From the NCBI GenBank assembly GCA_002375465.1, contig DFLT01000006.1, positions 111,903 to 175,902 of the forward strand: a stretch of 64,000 bases of DNA. Reading direction: 5' to 3'. Below, piece after piece: positions 40,011 through 49,514 of the stretch; the first letter of the stretch is position 1, and every line of letters begins with the position of its first letter. The notes beneath the pieces are model-generated. The model searched no databases and was not told the origin of the DNA. It saw nothing but the letters and a program-made list of their open reading frames with translations. The translations under genes were made by a program, and so were the position numbers. The stretch is from Alphaproteobacteria bacterium UBA3612. GTDB lineage: Bacteria; Pseudomonadota; Alphaproteobacteria; Sphingomonadales; Sphingomonadaceae.

Positions 40011-41090
40011 ATGCTCGTCCGCCGCAACATGCCCATCGCCTGGCGGACCTGCCTATTGGCGGCGCTGCTGTTCGTGGCGAGCGCCTGCGCCGGCAGGGAA
40101 GAGGGCGCCGCGACGACCAGCGCGTCGTCGGACGCCATTTCCGTTACTGCGGCGCCGGTACCACTTAACGAGCGCGATCCCGCGCAGCAGCGCGCCGGGC
40201 GCCTGGAATATCGCGGTGGGCTGCGGCTGCAATCCGACGATGCCCGCTTTGGCGGCATTTCCGGCCTTCGCTGGCTGGATTCGGATGCGCCAAGACTGCT
40301 GGGGATTACGGATGCGGGCAATTGGCTGCTACTGGAACCCATTGAGGACGCGCATCGCCTGACCGGCCTCAGATCTGCACGGATGGGCGATCTGCGCGGA
40401 CCATCGGGCGAGGTTCTGGAGGGCAAGGCCAATGCTGACGCCGAATCACTGACCCTGATCGAGGGCTGTGACGGCGCCCGCCCGGCCTGCCGTGCGACAG
40501 GCGCCATCATCGGGTTCGAGCACGATCATCGGGTGCTGGTTTACGATCTGCTGCCGAACGGGGCGCCGGGCGGGGTGCCCAGCGACGCCGGCCTTGCCGC
40601 CGCCTTTCTGAATGTACAGCCGTCGAATGGCGGCGCGGAGGCCATCGCCGGGTCGCCGCCGCACCTGCGCATCTATGCGGAGGATGTGCGCGACGAAGAT
40701 GATCTGGCGGCGGCGATCGACCTGAGCTGCGTCGACTGCGATGGCTGGCCGAACAGGGAAAGGCCCTTCGGCGTGGCGATGCCATCGCCGTTCAAACCGA
40801 CCGATGCCGACTGGGCGCCGCAGGGGCAGTTGCTGCTCGGCAGATCCTTTTCATTGCTGGAGGGGGTGGGCGCACGGATCGATCTGGTGGTCGAGGGCGA
40901 GGCAGGGGCGCCGCCGACAGGAGAGCTGCGCAATCTCGCAATTCTCCATCCGCCTGAAACAGTCGACAATTTCGAGGGGCTGGCCGTGCGGGTCGAAGAC
41001 GGGCGCACGTTCCTCTATATCGTCAGCGACGACAATTTCTCGCCATTGCAGCGCACGCTGCTTCTGAAATTCGAATTGATGCAGGACTGA
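40011..41090 (+). CDS. phytase-like esterase domain lipoprotein
   Basis: A 359-aa secreted protein. Lipobox FVASAC follows an N-terminal hydrophobic segment, so it should be a lipoprotein. The body matches the esterase-like activity of phytase family: FGGISGLRWLDSDAPRLLGITDAGNW, the ANADAESLTL block, and NFEGLAVRVEDGRTFLYIVSDDNFSPLQRTLLLKFEL near the end. It is probably a beta-propeller. ATG at 40011 chosen with GGAG upstream; 40029 is an alternative. The substrate is not known. The next gene starts 2 bp after its stop. Confidence 0.78.
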   Translation: MLVRRNMPIAWRTCLLAALLFVASACAGREEGAATTSASSDAISVTAAPVPLNERDPAQQRAGRLEYRGGLRLQSDDARFGGISGLRWLDSDAPRLLGITDAGNWLLLEPIEDAHRLTGLRSARMGDLRGPSGEVLEGKANADAESLTLIEGCDGARPACRATGAIIGFEHDHRVLVYDLLPNGAPGGVPSDAGLAAAFLNVQPSNGGAEAIAGSPPHLRIYAEDVRDEDDLAAAIDLSCVDCDGWPNRERPFGVAMPSPFKPTDADWAPQGQLLLGRSFSLLEGVGARIDLVVEGEAGAPPTGELRNLAILHPPETVDNFEGLAVRVEDGRTFLYIVSDDNFSPLQRTLLLKFELMQD

Positions 41091-41092
41091 CC

Positions 41093-41674
41093 ATGGCCGA
41101 TTTCACCGACACGCTGACGGAAAAGCACATCGCGTTCATCCGCGCACAGCCGGTTTTCTTTACGGCGACGGCGGCGGCGGGCGCACGCATCAATCTCAGT
41201 CCCAAGGGCCTGGACACATTCAGCATCCTGTCGAACGACAGGGTTGCCTATCTGGATCTTGGCGGGTCGGGCAATGAGACGCACGCCCATCTGTCCGCCG
41301 ACGGCCGCATCACGATCATGTTCTGCGCCTTTGAAAACCCGGCGAATATCCTGCGCATTTATGGACGCGGGACGCCGATATTACCGCAGGATAGGGAATG
41401 GCCGGAATTCGTTCAGCATTTCGAAATTCTGCCGGGCACGCGGCAGATTTTTTCGATCGAGGTGAAAAGCGTACAGACCAGTTGCGGCTGGGGTGTGCCC
41501 ATCATGCATGTCGAGCGGCCACGCGAGACGCTGACAAAGGCCCATGCGAATGCCGACGGCGACGCATGGGTGGATACCGTTACACAGCGCACAAAGTCTA
41601 TCGACGGCCTGCCGATTCGGCCGACGGACCGCTATTTCGGCCCAGAGGGCGGCCAGGGGGCCAAGAGTCTCTGA
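41093..41674 (+). CDS. pyridoxamine 5'-phosphate oxidase-like flavoprotein
   Basis: A 193-aa protein with a split-barrel FMN-binding fold. It starts DTLTEKHIAFIRAQPVFFTATA, continues RINLSPKGLDTF and THAHLSADGRITIMFCAFE, and ends TKSIDGLPIRPTDRYFG. It lies in the PNPOx-like group that is not the true vitamin B6 enzyme. Function unknown. It is sandwiched between the esterase-like gene and a DUF2007 gene with tight junctions. Confidence 0.82.
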   Translation: MADFTDTLTEKHIAFIRAQPVFFTATAAAGARINLSPKGLDTFSILSNDRVAYLDLGGSGNETHAHLSADGRITIMFCAFENPANILRIYGRGTPILPQDREWPEFVQHFEILPGTRQIFSIEVKSVQTSCGWGVPIMHVERPRETLTKAHANADGDAWVDTVTQRTKSIDGLPIRPTDRYFGPEGGQGAKSL

Positions 41675-41880
41675 TGCCCATGGTCGAGATCGCGCGGTTT
41701 CATGGTCCCGTAGAGGCCGATCTGGCACGCGCGCGGCTGGACGCGGCGGGAATCGAGGCGCTGCTGCTGGACCATAATCTTTCGTCGGCGTTCGGCGGCG
41801 CGATGATGCCGTCGCGGCTGATGGTGCTTGACGAGGACGAGGACGAGGCGCGTGCGCTGCTGGCGGACGTGCACGGCTAG
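41674..41880 (+). CDS. DUF2007 domain small protein
   Basis: A 68-aa protein: VEIARFHGPVEADLARARLDAAGIEA followed by PSRLMVLDEDEDEARALL. This is the DUF2007 (putative signal-transducing) fold. The ATG overlaps the stop of the preceding gene by one base, so translation is coupled. Last gene of a three-gene run that converges on pepN. Confidence 0.8.
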   Translation: MPMVEIARFHGPVEADLARARLDAAGIEALLLDHNLSSAFGGAMMPSRLMVLDEDEDEARALLADVHG

Positions 41881-41908
41881 CCGCCGATAGCAGGGCAGGG
41901 GCAGGGGC

Positions 41909-44536
41909 TTACCGGCCTGCCTCGCCCAGTGATTTTTCCGCCATCTCGCGCACATCTTTCGAAAGGCCCTTGGTCGCCAGAATACGGGCCAATTGGCCCC
42001 GCATCAGGGCAGCGCGCTCCGTCTCGAACCGGCGCCAGCGGCCCAGCGGCGCGATGAACCGGGCAGCCGTCTGCGGGTTCAGACGGTCGACGGCCAGGAT
42101 CTGATCGGCCAGGAGGCGATAGCCCGCGCCATCCGGGCGATGAAACCCTGCCATGTTCGCAACGAAGCCACCGATCAGCGCCCGAAAGCGATTGGGGTTG
42201 GAAATCGAGAAATCGTCCCGCCGCATCAGCGCCACCGCCGTCGCCAGTGGATCGCCTACCTCTGCCAATGCCTGCACCGCGAACCATTTATCGATGACAT
42301 TTGCGTCTCCGGCAAAGCGTGCCTGGAAATCGGTAAGCGCCCCCTCCCGCTGCGGCGCCTCGGAATTGGCGAGCACGCCGAGCGCTGCCATTCGATCGGT
42401 CATATTGTCCGCATTGTCGTACAGGTCCGCGGCGGCGCGGCAGGCGGCCTCGTCGGCATCGGCGAACAGCAATTGCAAGGCGACGCCGCGCAGCCGGCGA
42501 CGGCCCTTCGCATGTGGTGTCAGTTCGAAGGGGCCGCCGCCCAAACTGGCGAACAGGTCGGTCACCCGGTCGCGCCCGATGCCGTGCAGCAGCGCGCGCA
42601 TCAATTGTTTGCGTGCGGCGACGACTGCTTCGGGGTCTGCATCGTGCCCAATGCGATCGACGATCATTGTGTCGGCGGGCAATTGGATCGCCTCTGCCTG
42701 GAAGGCGGCGTCGAGTGACTGGTCGGACAGCGTCCGGCGGACCGCCTCGACGATTGCGCGGGGCGCGCCCGGCTCGCCGCCCGTGGCGCGCGACGCAAGC
42801 CACAAGGACATCAATTCCTGTGTCGCCTCGTACCGCGCAAACGGATCGTCGTCGTGCGCCGCCAGGAACGCCAGATCCTCGGTCGTGCGGTCGGTCCGCA
42901 CCTCTACCGGGGCCGAAAAGCCGCGATTCAGGGAAAGAACAGGCGTTTCACGAACATCTTCGAACACGAAATCCTGCATCGATTCTGTCAGTTCGAGGAC
43001 GCGCTCTTCTGTAATGCGTGATCCGCTTTCCCGGCCCAGCAGGGCTACGCGCAGGGGAATATGCATGGGACGCTTCACCGGCTGGTCCGGTGTCGGCGGC
43101 ACGTGCTGCGACAGGGTCAGCGTCACCTGCTCTCCGCTACGGCGAAGTCGCCCGGTTACGACAGGCGTTCCCGCCTGCTCGTACCACAGGCGGAATTGCG
43201 ACAGGTCCAGACCCGCGCCGTCTTCTATGGCAGCAATCCAGTCGTCGCAGGTTGCTGCCTGGCCGTCATGCCGCTCGAAATAAAGATCTGTGCCGGCACG
43301 ATAGCGCTCGGGGCCCGCCAGCGTCGCCATCATGCGGATGACCTCGGCACCCTTATTATAGATGGTCGCCGTGTAGAAATTGGAGATTTCCTGATAGGAA
43401 TCAGGCCGGATCGGATGTGCCAGCGGCCCCGCATCTTCCGGAAATTGCGCCACGCGCAGGGTGTGCACATCGTTGATCCGGGTGACGGCTGCGCTGCCAT
43501 GATCGGCGCTGAACGACTGATCGCGAAACACGGTCAGCCCCTCTTTCAGGCTCAACTGGAACCAGTCGCGGCAGGTGATGCGGTTGCCGGTCCAATTGTG
43601 GAAATATTCATGCGCGACGATGGCGGCGATATTGTCGAAATCCCGGTCGGTGGCGACGTCGCGGTCGGCGAGAACATATTTGGAATTGAATATGTTCAGA
43701 CCCTTGTTCTCCATCGCGCCAAAGTTGAAATCATCGACGGCGACGATGTTGAAGACATCCAGATCATATTCGCGGCCATAGACTCGCTCGTCCCAGCTCA
43801 TCGCGTCCTTCAGCGCCTGCATGGCGTGGCGACAGCGCGGCTCGTCCCCCGGACGTACCCATATGCCCAGCTGCACAAGGCGCCCGGACATGGTGGTGAA
43901 ACTGTCGCGCAGGACACCCAGGCGCCCCGCGACGGCGGCGAACAGATAGCAGGGCTTCGGATGCGGGTCCGTCCAGACGATTTCATGTCGCCCATCACCC
44001 AGCGCCCGCAACTCGCCGGGATCGCCGTTCGACAGCAGCACGGGGTACTCATCCGCCTGCGCGCGCAGTGTCACCGTATAACGGGACAAAATGTCGGGCC
44101 GGTCTGGAAAGGGCGTAATGCGGCGAAATCCCTCCGCCTCGCACTGGGTGCAAAGAATACCGCCAGAGGCGTAAAGGCCCATCAATTGCGTGTTGCGGTC
44201 CGGCCTCAGCAGAACCTCCGTTTCGACGATCGCACTGTCGCCATCGATCGGCACGGTCAACAAATCGTCGGCGAACATATAGTCGGCGGGATCGAGGTCC
44301 CGGCCATCGACGGCCACCCGTACCAGTTCCAGAGCTTCCGCATTCAGGACGAGCGGGCCAGATTCGCCCTCTCCGCGCACGATGGAAAGGCGCGCAGCCA
44401 CCCGCGTCTCCCGTGCGCCAAGATCGAACGTCAGCGCAACATCGGGCACCTGCCAGGCGGGCGGACGGTACTCCGTGCGTCGCGTGACGGCGGGCTGACT
44501 GGCGGGCGGCTGCGCATCTGTGCTGACAATATCCAT
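41909..44536 (-). CDS. pepN: aminopeptidase N (M1 family)
   Basis: An 875-aa zinc aminopeptidase. The exopeptidase motif FGAMENKGLNIF and the zinc site HEYFHNWTGNR, with the distal Glu in LKEGLTVFRDQSFS, are all intact, as is the E. coli PepN-type N-terminal domain. Full length, cytoplasmic (no signal). Divergent from the M23 peptidase gene. Confidence 0.95.
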   Translation of the reverse strand: MDIVSTDAQPPASQPAVTRRTEYRPPAWQVPDVALTFDLGARETRVAARLSIVRGEGESGPLVLNAEALELVRVAVDGRDLDPADYMFADDLLTVPIDGDSAIVETEVLLRPDRNTQLMGLYASGGILCTQCEAEGFRRITPFPDRPDILSRYTVTLRAQADEYPVLLSNGDPGELRALGDGRHEIVWTDPHPKPCYLFAAVAGRLGVLRDSFTTMSGRLVQLGIWVRPGDEPRCRHAMQALKDAMSWDERVYGREYDLDVFNIVAVDDFNFGAMENKGLNIFNSKYVLADRDVATDRDFDNIAAIVAHEYFHNWTGNRITCRDWFQLSLKEGLTVFRDQSFSADHGSAAVTRINDVHTLRVAQFPEDAGPLAHPIRPDSYQEISNFYTATIYNKGAEVIRMMATLAGPERYRAGTDLYFERHDGQAATCDDWIAAIEDGAGLDLSQFRLWYEQAGTPVVTGRLRRSGEQVTLTLSQHVPPTPDQPVKRPMHIPLRVALLGRESGSRITEERVLELTESMQDFVFEDVRETPVLSLNRGFSAPVEVRTDRTTEDLAFLAAHDDDPFARYEATQELMSLWLASRATGGEPGAPRAIVEAVRRTLSDQSLDAAFQAEAIQLPADTMIVDRIGHDADPEAVVAARKQLMRALLHGIGRDRVTDLFASLGGGPFELTPHAKGRRRLRGVALQLLFADADEAACRAAADLYDNADNMTDRMAALGVLANSEAPQREGALTDFQARFAGDANVIDKWFAVQALAEVGDPLATAVALMRRDDFSISNPNRFRALIGGFVANMAGFHRPDGAGYRLLADQILAVDRLNPQTAARFIAPLGRWRRFETERAALMRGQLARILATKGLSKDVREMAEKSLGEAGR

Positions 44537-44660
44537 GATGCGGAATTAGTCCGATAGGGCGCGGGCGCAACTGCCGTGCGGCAAACTCTGCCTGGGCATC
44601 GGTTCGCCGCGACACGGCAACGGCTGAACGCAGGAGCGACGAACAGGCGATTCCGTTTAT

Positions 44661-44690
44661 TTGACATTAAAGAATCCTGCCGACTATGTG
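44661..44690 (+). promoter_or_regulatory. sigma-70 promoter of the M23 peptidase gene
   Basis: A perfect -35 (TTGACA, 44661-44666) and a -10 candidate TATGTG (44685-44690) with 18-bp spacing. Transcription would begin near 44697. This lies after the in-frame ATG at 44686 and so supports the TTG start at 44749. Confidence 0.55.
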
Positions 44691-44748
44691 GATTGGCAGG
44701 ATTTTCGGCCGCAGGTGCCATGAAGGCGACCGAATAAGGAGGGGTCTT

Positions 44749-46206
44749 TTGTACAAGGGAGCCGCGCTCGACGAGCTAAGCCCGTTCGCCATCGCGGCGA
44801 CGAAGCCCTCCGCTGGCACATTTTTCGTCGACTTGGGCAACGATATCGGTTCCTCCGCCTGGTGGCGTGGCATGGTCAGCCTGGTCGTGATGCTGGTCGC
44901 GGCGTTTCTGCTGGCAACAAGCCCCGCGAAGCTGCCGACACGGGCTTATGCGCCGCTGCCTCAGGCGCAGATGGCGGCACTGGCGGCGATCAGCATCGCA
45001 CCGCTGAGCGCCGGAGGACGCACCGGCGCCCGTGTTGCCCCCACCGTGCTGGTCCAGCCGCTGTCTGAAACGCCGGAGCGCCCGCATATCGAATTGACCG
45101 CGGAACTGGGAAGCGTCGACAGCTTCGGCGGCGCCCTGCGAAGGGCGGGAGTCAGCATGGCGGACATCGCCGAGGCCACATCGCTGATCGAGGATTTTGC
45201 GGAGATCGGCAATCTGAAGCCTGGAACCGAATTCGACATCGTTCTCGGCCGTCGCAGCGATAAGACGCAGCCGCGCCCGCTCGATGCGCTGTCGTTCCGC
45301 GCCGCGCTCGATCTGAAAATCGACGTATCGCGCGGCAATGATGGCAAGCTGTTCGCACGCCGCATACCCATTCGCATCGACGATACGCCGCTGCGCATCA
45401 CCGGCATGGTGGGCGACAGCCTGTACAAATCCGCGCGTGCCGCCGGCCTTCCCAGCCGGGTCGTCGCAAATTTCATCAAGGCGCTGTCTCCGCGCGTTAA
45501 TTTCCAGCGCAATGTCTATGCATCAGACGAATTCGATGTCGTCGTCGCGCATCGCCGCGCGGAAACGGGCGAATCGGAAACGGGCGACCTGCTTTACGCG
45601 CGGCTCGCAGGACCGAAGAAGGACCTGGAAATCGCGGCGTGGGAGAAGGGCGGCAAACTGGAATATTTCCTGCCCGACGGAAAGGGCGTGAAGGAGGGGA
45701 TGTCCGCCACGCCGGTTCGCGGTGCCCGCGAATCCTCCGGCTTTGGTGTCAGGAACCATCCCATCCTGAAGCGCACACGCATGCACAAGGGGCTGGATTA
45801 TGCCGCGCGCGCCGGTTCCCCCATCGAGGCGACCGCCGCAGGGACCGTCATCTTCGCCGGCCGCAATGGCGGTTATGGCAATCAGGTGCGCGTGCGCCAC
45901 GCCAACGGCATCGTCACCAGCTATAGCCACATGAAGGATTTCGGCCCTGGCATCCGATCGGGCGCGCATGTGAACCAGGGGGACAAGGTGGGGTATGTCG
46001 GGTCGACAGGCATGTCGACCGGCCCCCATCTGCACTACGAAGTGCTGGTAGCCGGACGGGCGGTAAACCCCAAATCCCAGACCCTTCCGACCGGACTGGA
46101 GCTGACGGGCGGGGAGCTGCGGCAATTCCAGAGCCAGATGGCACGTTTGCGCTCGCTGTCGCCGAGCAATGACGACGTCGAGGACGAGGCCGCCAACGCC
46201 GGCTAG
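44749..46206 (+). CDS. M23 family peptidoglycan endopeptidase (OapA/MepM-like)
   Basis: A 485-aa membrane-anchored zinc peptidase that cuts peptidoglycan cross-links. TM at about 40-58; OapA-like/LysM-like middle region; the LytM domain has HKGLDYAA (His346, Asp350) and PHLHYEV (His427, His429). The start is TTG at 44749, with AGGAGGGG 4-5 nt upstream. A longer frame opens at ATG 44686 but has no ribosome site and precedes the likely transcription start. Acidic C-terminal tail. Confidence 0.9.
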   Translation: MYKGAALDELSPFAIAATKPSAGTFFVDLGNDIGSSAWWRGMVSLVVMLVAAFLLATSPAKLPTRAYAPLPQAQMAALAAISIAPLSAGGRTGARVAPTVLVQPLSETPERPHIELTAELGSVDSFGGALRRAGVSMADIAEATSLIEDFAEIGNLKPGTEFDIVLGRRSDKTQPRPLDALSFRAALDLKIDVSRGNDGKLFARRIPIRIDDTPLRITGMVGDSLYKSARAAGLPSRVVANFIKALSPRVNFQRNVYASDEFDVVVAHRRAETGESETGDLLYARLAGPKKDLEIAAWEKGGKLEYFLPDGKGVKEGMSATPVRGARESSGFGVRNHPILKRTRMHKGLDYAARAGSPIEATAAGTVIFAGRNGGYGNQVRVRHANGIVTSYSHMKDFGPGIRSGAHVNQGDKVGYVGSTGMSTGPHLHYEVLVAGRAVNPKSQTLPTGLELTGGELRQFQSQMARLRSLSPSNDDVEDEAANAG

Positions 46207-46246
46207 ACGCCCGCGCAGGCCGCTTTGGCGAGGATCAATTTCTAGG

Positions 46247-46267
46247 CCCTGCAATGGTTAAGCAGGG
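46247..46267. other. weak stem-loop after the M23 gene
   Basis: A 6-bp stem (CCCTGC/GCAGGG) with a 9-nt loop, 40 bp past the M23 stop and with no T tract. A second short palindrome (GAGCCGTCGGCTC) follows at 46278-46290. Neither is a clear terminator or operator. Confidence 0.2.
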
Positions 46268-46332
46268 TCATTACGGAGCCGTCGGCTCTGGCCAAGGCGA
46301 TCCATTCCCCTCATATTTACATAGGTTTAGTC

Positions 46333-46357
46333 GGAACAATCCGTCCTTGGTCCCGTT
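46333..46357 (+). promoter_or_regulatory. putative sigma-EcfG promoter
   Basis: GGAAC (46333-46337), 16 nt, CGTT (46354-46357): an exact match to the EcfG consensus, 50 bp before the SDR start. It suggests that the SDR and the sorbosone-dehydrogenase/PEBP gene belong to the general stress regulon. Confidence 0.6.
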
Positions 46358-46407
46358 GCTGGATCAGGTCCCCCCGTGGCCGTCAGATCAGGATTAGGAG
46401 CCGGCGC

Positions 46408-47628
46408 ATGAAAATTTCCCTGAAACCCCTCTCTCAGCAGACGATGGTTGTGACCGGCGCGTCGAGCGGCATCGGTCTGGCCACCGCACTTCGTGCCGCC
46501 GAGGCGGGAGCCAATCTTGTTCTTGTTGCCCGCAATGAGGAAGCGTTGAAAGACGCCGCCGCCCGCGTTGAGGCCGCCGGAGGGCGCGCGGCATATATCG
46601 CCGTCGACATCGCAGAGGATGGCGCGGCCGAGCGCATCGGGACCAAGGCTGAGGAAGCATTCGGCGGCTTTGACACCTGGGTGAACAATGCCGCCGCTGC
46701 CGTCTATGCGCGGATGGCGGACATGACGATGGAGGAGCATCGCAAGCTGTTCGACACAGGCTATTTCGGCACGGTGGCAGCGTCCCTTTACGCCGCCAAG
46801 AAGCTGCGCGGGCGCGGCGGCGCGATCATCAATGTCGGCTCGATCCTTTCCGAACGCGCGATCCCCATTCAGGGCGGCTACAGCGCCATGAAGCATGCGG
46901 TTCTAGGCTTTACGGACGTGCTGCGTATGGAACTGGAGGAAGAGGACGCTCCGGTTTCCGTCACGCTGATCAAGCCGGCATCCATCAACACGCCCTATCC
47001 CGAACATGCGCGCAACAAGATGGACAAGCCGGCACGCGTACCGCCGGTTCTTTACGATCCGCGCCTGGTGGCAAAGGCGATCTGCTTTGCCGCAGAACAT
47101 CCCAAACGGTCGCTGACCGTCGGCGGCAATGGCTTCGCGATAACGAAATTCGGCAACGCCGCGCCGCGCCTGACCGACAGGATCATGGAGGCGCTGTTCA
47201 TGGAAAAGGGCCAGTCCACTGATCAGCCGCCGGCGCCGGGCACACGCGATAACCTGTTCGAGGCGCGCCGGGATGGCCGCATCGAAAGCAATCAGGACGT
47301 CTATGTCCGCCGCCAGAGCATGGCCCTGGAAGCGCAGATGCATCCATGGCGCACCGCCGGAATATTAGGCGCCGCCGGACTGGCGGCCGGGGCGCTATGG
47401 TTCAAGCTTGGCAACAAGAACGAAAGTGACGGCACGGGCAAGACATCCGGTCGTACCGGCAATACAGAACGCAGAACGTTCACGCCCGCCCCACCCGCAC
47501 GCGCGCATCAGCCGGATGGTACGGACTCCTCCGCCTCCTTCGCAGCTGGAATCGCCGACGAAGCGACGATACCGGACGAACTGCCGCGCGACGTTCCCGC
47601 AGCATCGCAAACGGCGAAGCGTTCATGA
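46408..47628 (+). CDS. short-chain dehydrogenase/reductase with C-terminal membrane segment
   Basis: A 406-aa protein. Residues 1-255 are a classical SDR: NAD(P) motif VVTGASSGIGLAT, VNNAAAAV, active Ser in INVGSILS and YSAMKHAVLG (Tyr-x3-Lys). The rest is a tail with a TM helix (TAGILGAAGLAAGALWFKLG, about 315-335) and a disordered Ser/Pro-rich end. Similar long SDRs are annotated as stress proteins in alphaproteobacteria. AGGAG lies upstream of the ATG. It overlaps the next gene by 4 nt. Confidence 0.85.
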   Translation: MKISLKPLSQQTMVVTGASSGIGLATALRAAEAGANLVLVARNEEALKDAAARVEAAGGRAAYIAVDIAEDGAAERIGTKAEEAFGGFDTWVNNAAAAVYARMADMTMEEHRKLFDTGYFGTVAASLYAAKKLRGRGGAIINVGSILSERAIPIQGGYSAMKHAVLGFTDVLRMELEEEDAPVSVTLIKPASINTPYPEHARNKMDKPARVPPVLYDPRLVAKAICFAAEHPKRSLTVGGNGFAITKFGNAAPRLTDRIMEALFMEKGQSTDQPPAPGTRDNLFEARRDGRIESNQDVYVRRQSMALEAQMHPWRTAGILGAAGLAAGALWFKLGNKNESDGTGKTSGRTGNTERRTFTPAPPARAHQPDGTDSSASFAAGIADEATIPDELPRDVPAASQTAKRS

Positions 47629-49400
47629 AGGTCTCTGCATTCCTGACCGCTGTTGCCGTGTCCTTCGTGGCGACATCGGCCGTGGGGCAATCCGCCGGAG
47701 GAGAGGTGGAGCCCGGCCCGGAGGCAACCATCCTGGGTCATGTGAACAAATTCCGGCAGGCTGATCCCGACCCGCGCAGCCTGACGGTGCCGGAAGACTT
47801 CCAGGTCGAACTGGTTGCACGCGATCTTGGCAATGCGCGCATGCTGGCAATTTCTGACGAGGGGCGCGTTTACGTGACACGCCGCACCGAAGGCGATGTC
47901 CAGCTTTTGACCGACCGGGACGGCGATGGCGTTTACGAGGGGAAGCAAACCGTCGCGTCGCGCCCCAATATGCATGGCATCGCCATCGACGGCAGCACCA
48001 TGTACCTGGTCACGATAAAGGAACTGTACCAAACCGATATCGGCCCGGATGGCGGGTTGGGGCCGCTACAACTGATCGTCGACGATCTGCCAGACGCGGG
48101 CCAGCACCCGAACCGGACGCTGGGCGTGGGGCCGGACGGACGCATTTATATCTCGGTCGGTTCTACCTGTAATGCCTGCGCCGAAAACAATCCCGAAAAC
48201 GCGACAATCGTCAGGATCAGGGCCGATGGCACCGGTCGACAGATATTCGCCTCTGGCCTGCGGAACACGATCGGTTTCGACTGGAATCCCCGCGATGGCG
48301 CGCTGTGGGGTCTGGATCACGGGATCGACTGGCTGGGCGATGAAGTGCAGCCGGAGGAGGTCAATCACATCGTTCAGAATGGCACCTATGGCTGGCCCTA
48401 TGTCTGGGGTGCGGATGGTGAAAACCCGCAGGATTATCCCCCCGGTGGCCTTACGATGGATGACTGGAAGGCGATCAGCACGCCGATGGTGCTGGGCTAC
48501 ACCGCCCACGCCGCGCCAATGCAGATGGCGTTCAACCGCGGTACGAACTTCCCAGCCGAGATGCAGGGCGATATCTTTGCCGCCTATCGTGGTTCCTGGA
48601 ACCGCGAAGCACCCGCCGGATATGAGGTCGTGCGCATCCGGTTTGGCGAAGACGGTCAGGCCCAGTCGGCGGAGCCGTTCCTGACGGGCTTCCTGCAGCA
48701 GATCGAGGGGGAGACGGCGTGGACGGGTCGTCCGACGGGTCTCGCCTTCGCACCAGATGGAACCATGCTGGTCACCGATCCAGAGAATGGCGCACTTTAC
48801 CGGATCAGCTATGCCGGCGGGAATGCCGCCGCGACACCGCTGCGAAGCGCGGAGGTCAGTCCGGCGGACCGGCCGCAGCCGCTTGCGCTGGAACGAATTT
48901 CGGCAGGCGCCGCAGCCGACATGCAAGTGAAAGCAAGTTTTACTGAGGGCGACGCAATTCCGCGCGCCCATTCCGCCTATGGCGAAAACATCTCCCCCGC
49001 GCTCAGCTGGACCGAGGGGCCTGCTGGTACGCAAAGCTATGCGATCATCGTCGAGGATCCCGACGCCGGCACGCCGGCCCCCATCGTTCACTGGCTGGCC
49101 TGGAATATTCCGGCGGACGTCGTGCGCCTGCCCGAGGGTATGGGCGGAGGACCGCAGCTGACCGACCCCGAAGGCATGCGTCAGGGGATCACCGCGCGCG
49201 GTTCACTGGGCTGGTTCGGCCCCCGCCCCCCGGCAGGGGATCCACCGCATAATTATCATTTCCAGATTTTCGCGCTCGACCGGCAACTGGATCTTCTGCC
49301 GCGCGCGGGGCGCGATGAAGTGATCGCAGCCATGAAGGGACATGTGCTGGGCAGGGGCGAGCTGATCGGTACCTATGCCCATGGGGATGCGGAGCCATAA
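47625..49400 (+). CDS. sorbosone/glucose dehydrogenase-like propeller fused to a PEBP (YbhB) domain
   Basis: A 591-aa secreted fusion. Signal peptide at 1-21 (FLTAVAVSFVATSAVGQ). Residues about 45-400 form a PQQ-type soluble dehydrogenase beta-propeller: HPNRTLGVGPDGRIYISVGSTCN, FASGLRNTIGFDWNP, WGLDHGIDWLGDE. Residues about 425-585 are a phosphatidylethanolamine-binding/YbhB domain: SPALSWTEGPAGTQSYAIIVEDPDA, HWLAWNIP, NYHFQIFALD. The frame is continuous, so it is a real fusion. Translation is coupled to the SDR. Confidence 0.85.
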   Translation: MKVSAFLTAVAVSFVATSAVGQSAGGEVEPGPEATILGHVNKFRQADPDPRSLTVPEDFQVELVARDLGNARMLAISDEGRVYVTRRTEGDVQLLTDRDGDGVYEGKQTVASRPNMHGIAIDGSTMYLVTIKELYQTDIGPDGGLGPLQLIVDDLPDAGQHPNRTLGVGPDGRIYISVGSTCNACAENNPENATIVRIRADGTGRQIFASGLRNTIGFDWNPRDGALWGLDHGIDWLGDEVQPEEVNHIVQNGTYGWPYVWGADGENPQDYPPGGLTMDDWKAISTPMVLGYTAHAAPMQMAFNRGTNFPAEMQGDIFAAYRGSWNREAPAGYEVVRIRFGEDGQAQSAEPFLTGFLQQIEGETAWTGRPTGLAFAPDGTMLVTDPENGALYRISYAGGNAAATPLRSAEVSPADRPQPLALERISAGAAADMQVKASFTEGDAIPRAHSAYGENISPALSWTEGPAGTQSYAIIVEDPDAGTPAPIVHWLAWNIPADVVRLPEGMGGGPQLTDPEGMRQGITARGSLGWFGPRPPAGDPPHNYHFQIFALDRQLDLLPRAGRDEVIAAMKGHVLGRGELIGTYAHGDAEP

Positions 49401-49418
49401 CTTACGCGCGGGCGGGGC

Positions 49419-49444
49419 CGTTACGACTGACCAACTACGTAACG
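49419..49444. promoter_or_regulatory. inverted repeat upstream of the uptake operon
   Basis: CGTTACG and CGTAACG, a perfect 7-bp inverted repeat with a 12-bp spacer, 70 bp before the DUF2946 start and just after the PEBP-fusion stop. It could be an operator or part of a terminator. No T tract. Confidence 0.3.
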
Positions 49445-49514
49445 CCGCCCCCACCCCGCCTGTGGCGATTATCCCCGATGACAGTGGCGGGCAAAAAAGC
49501 TATCGGCCCCGCTC

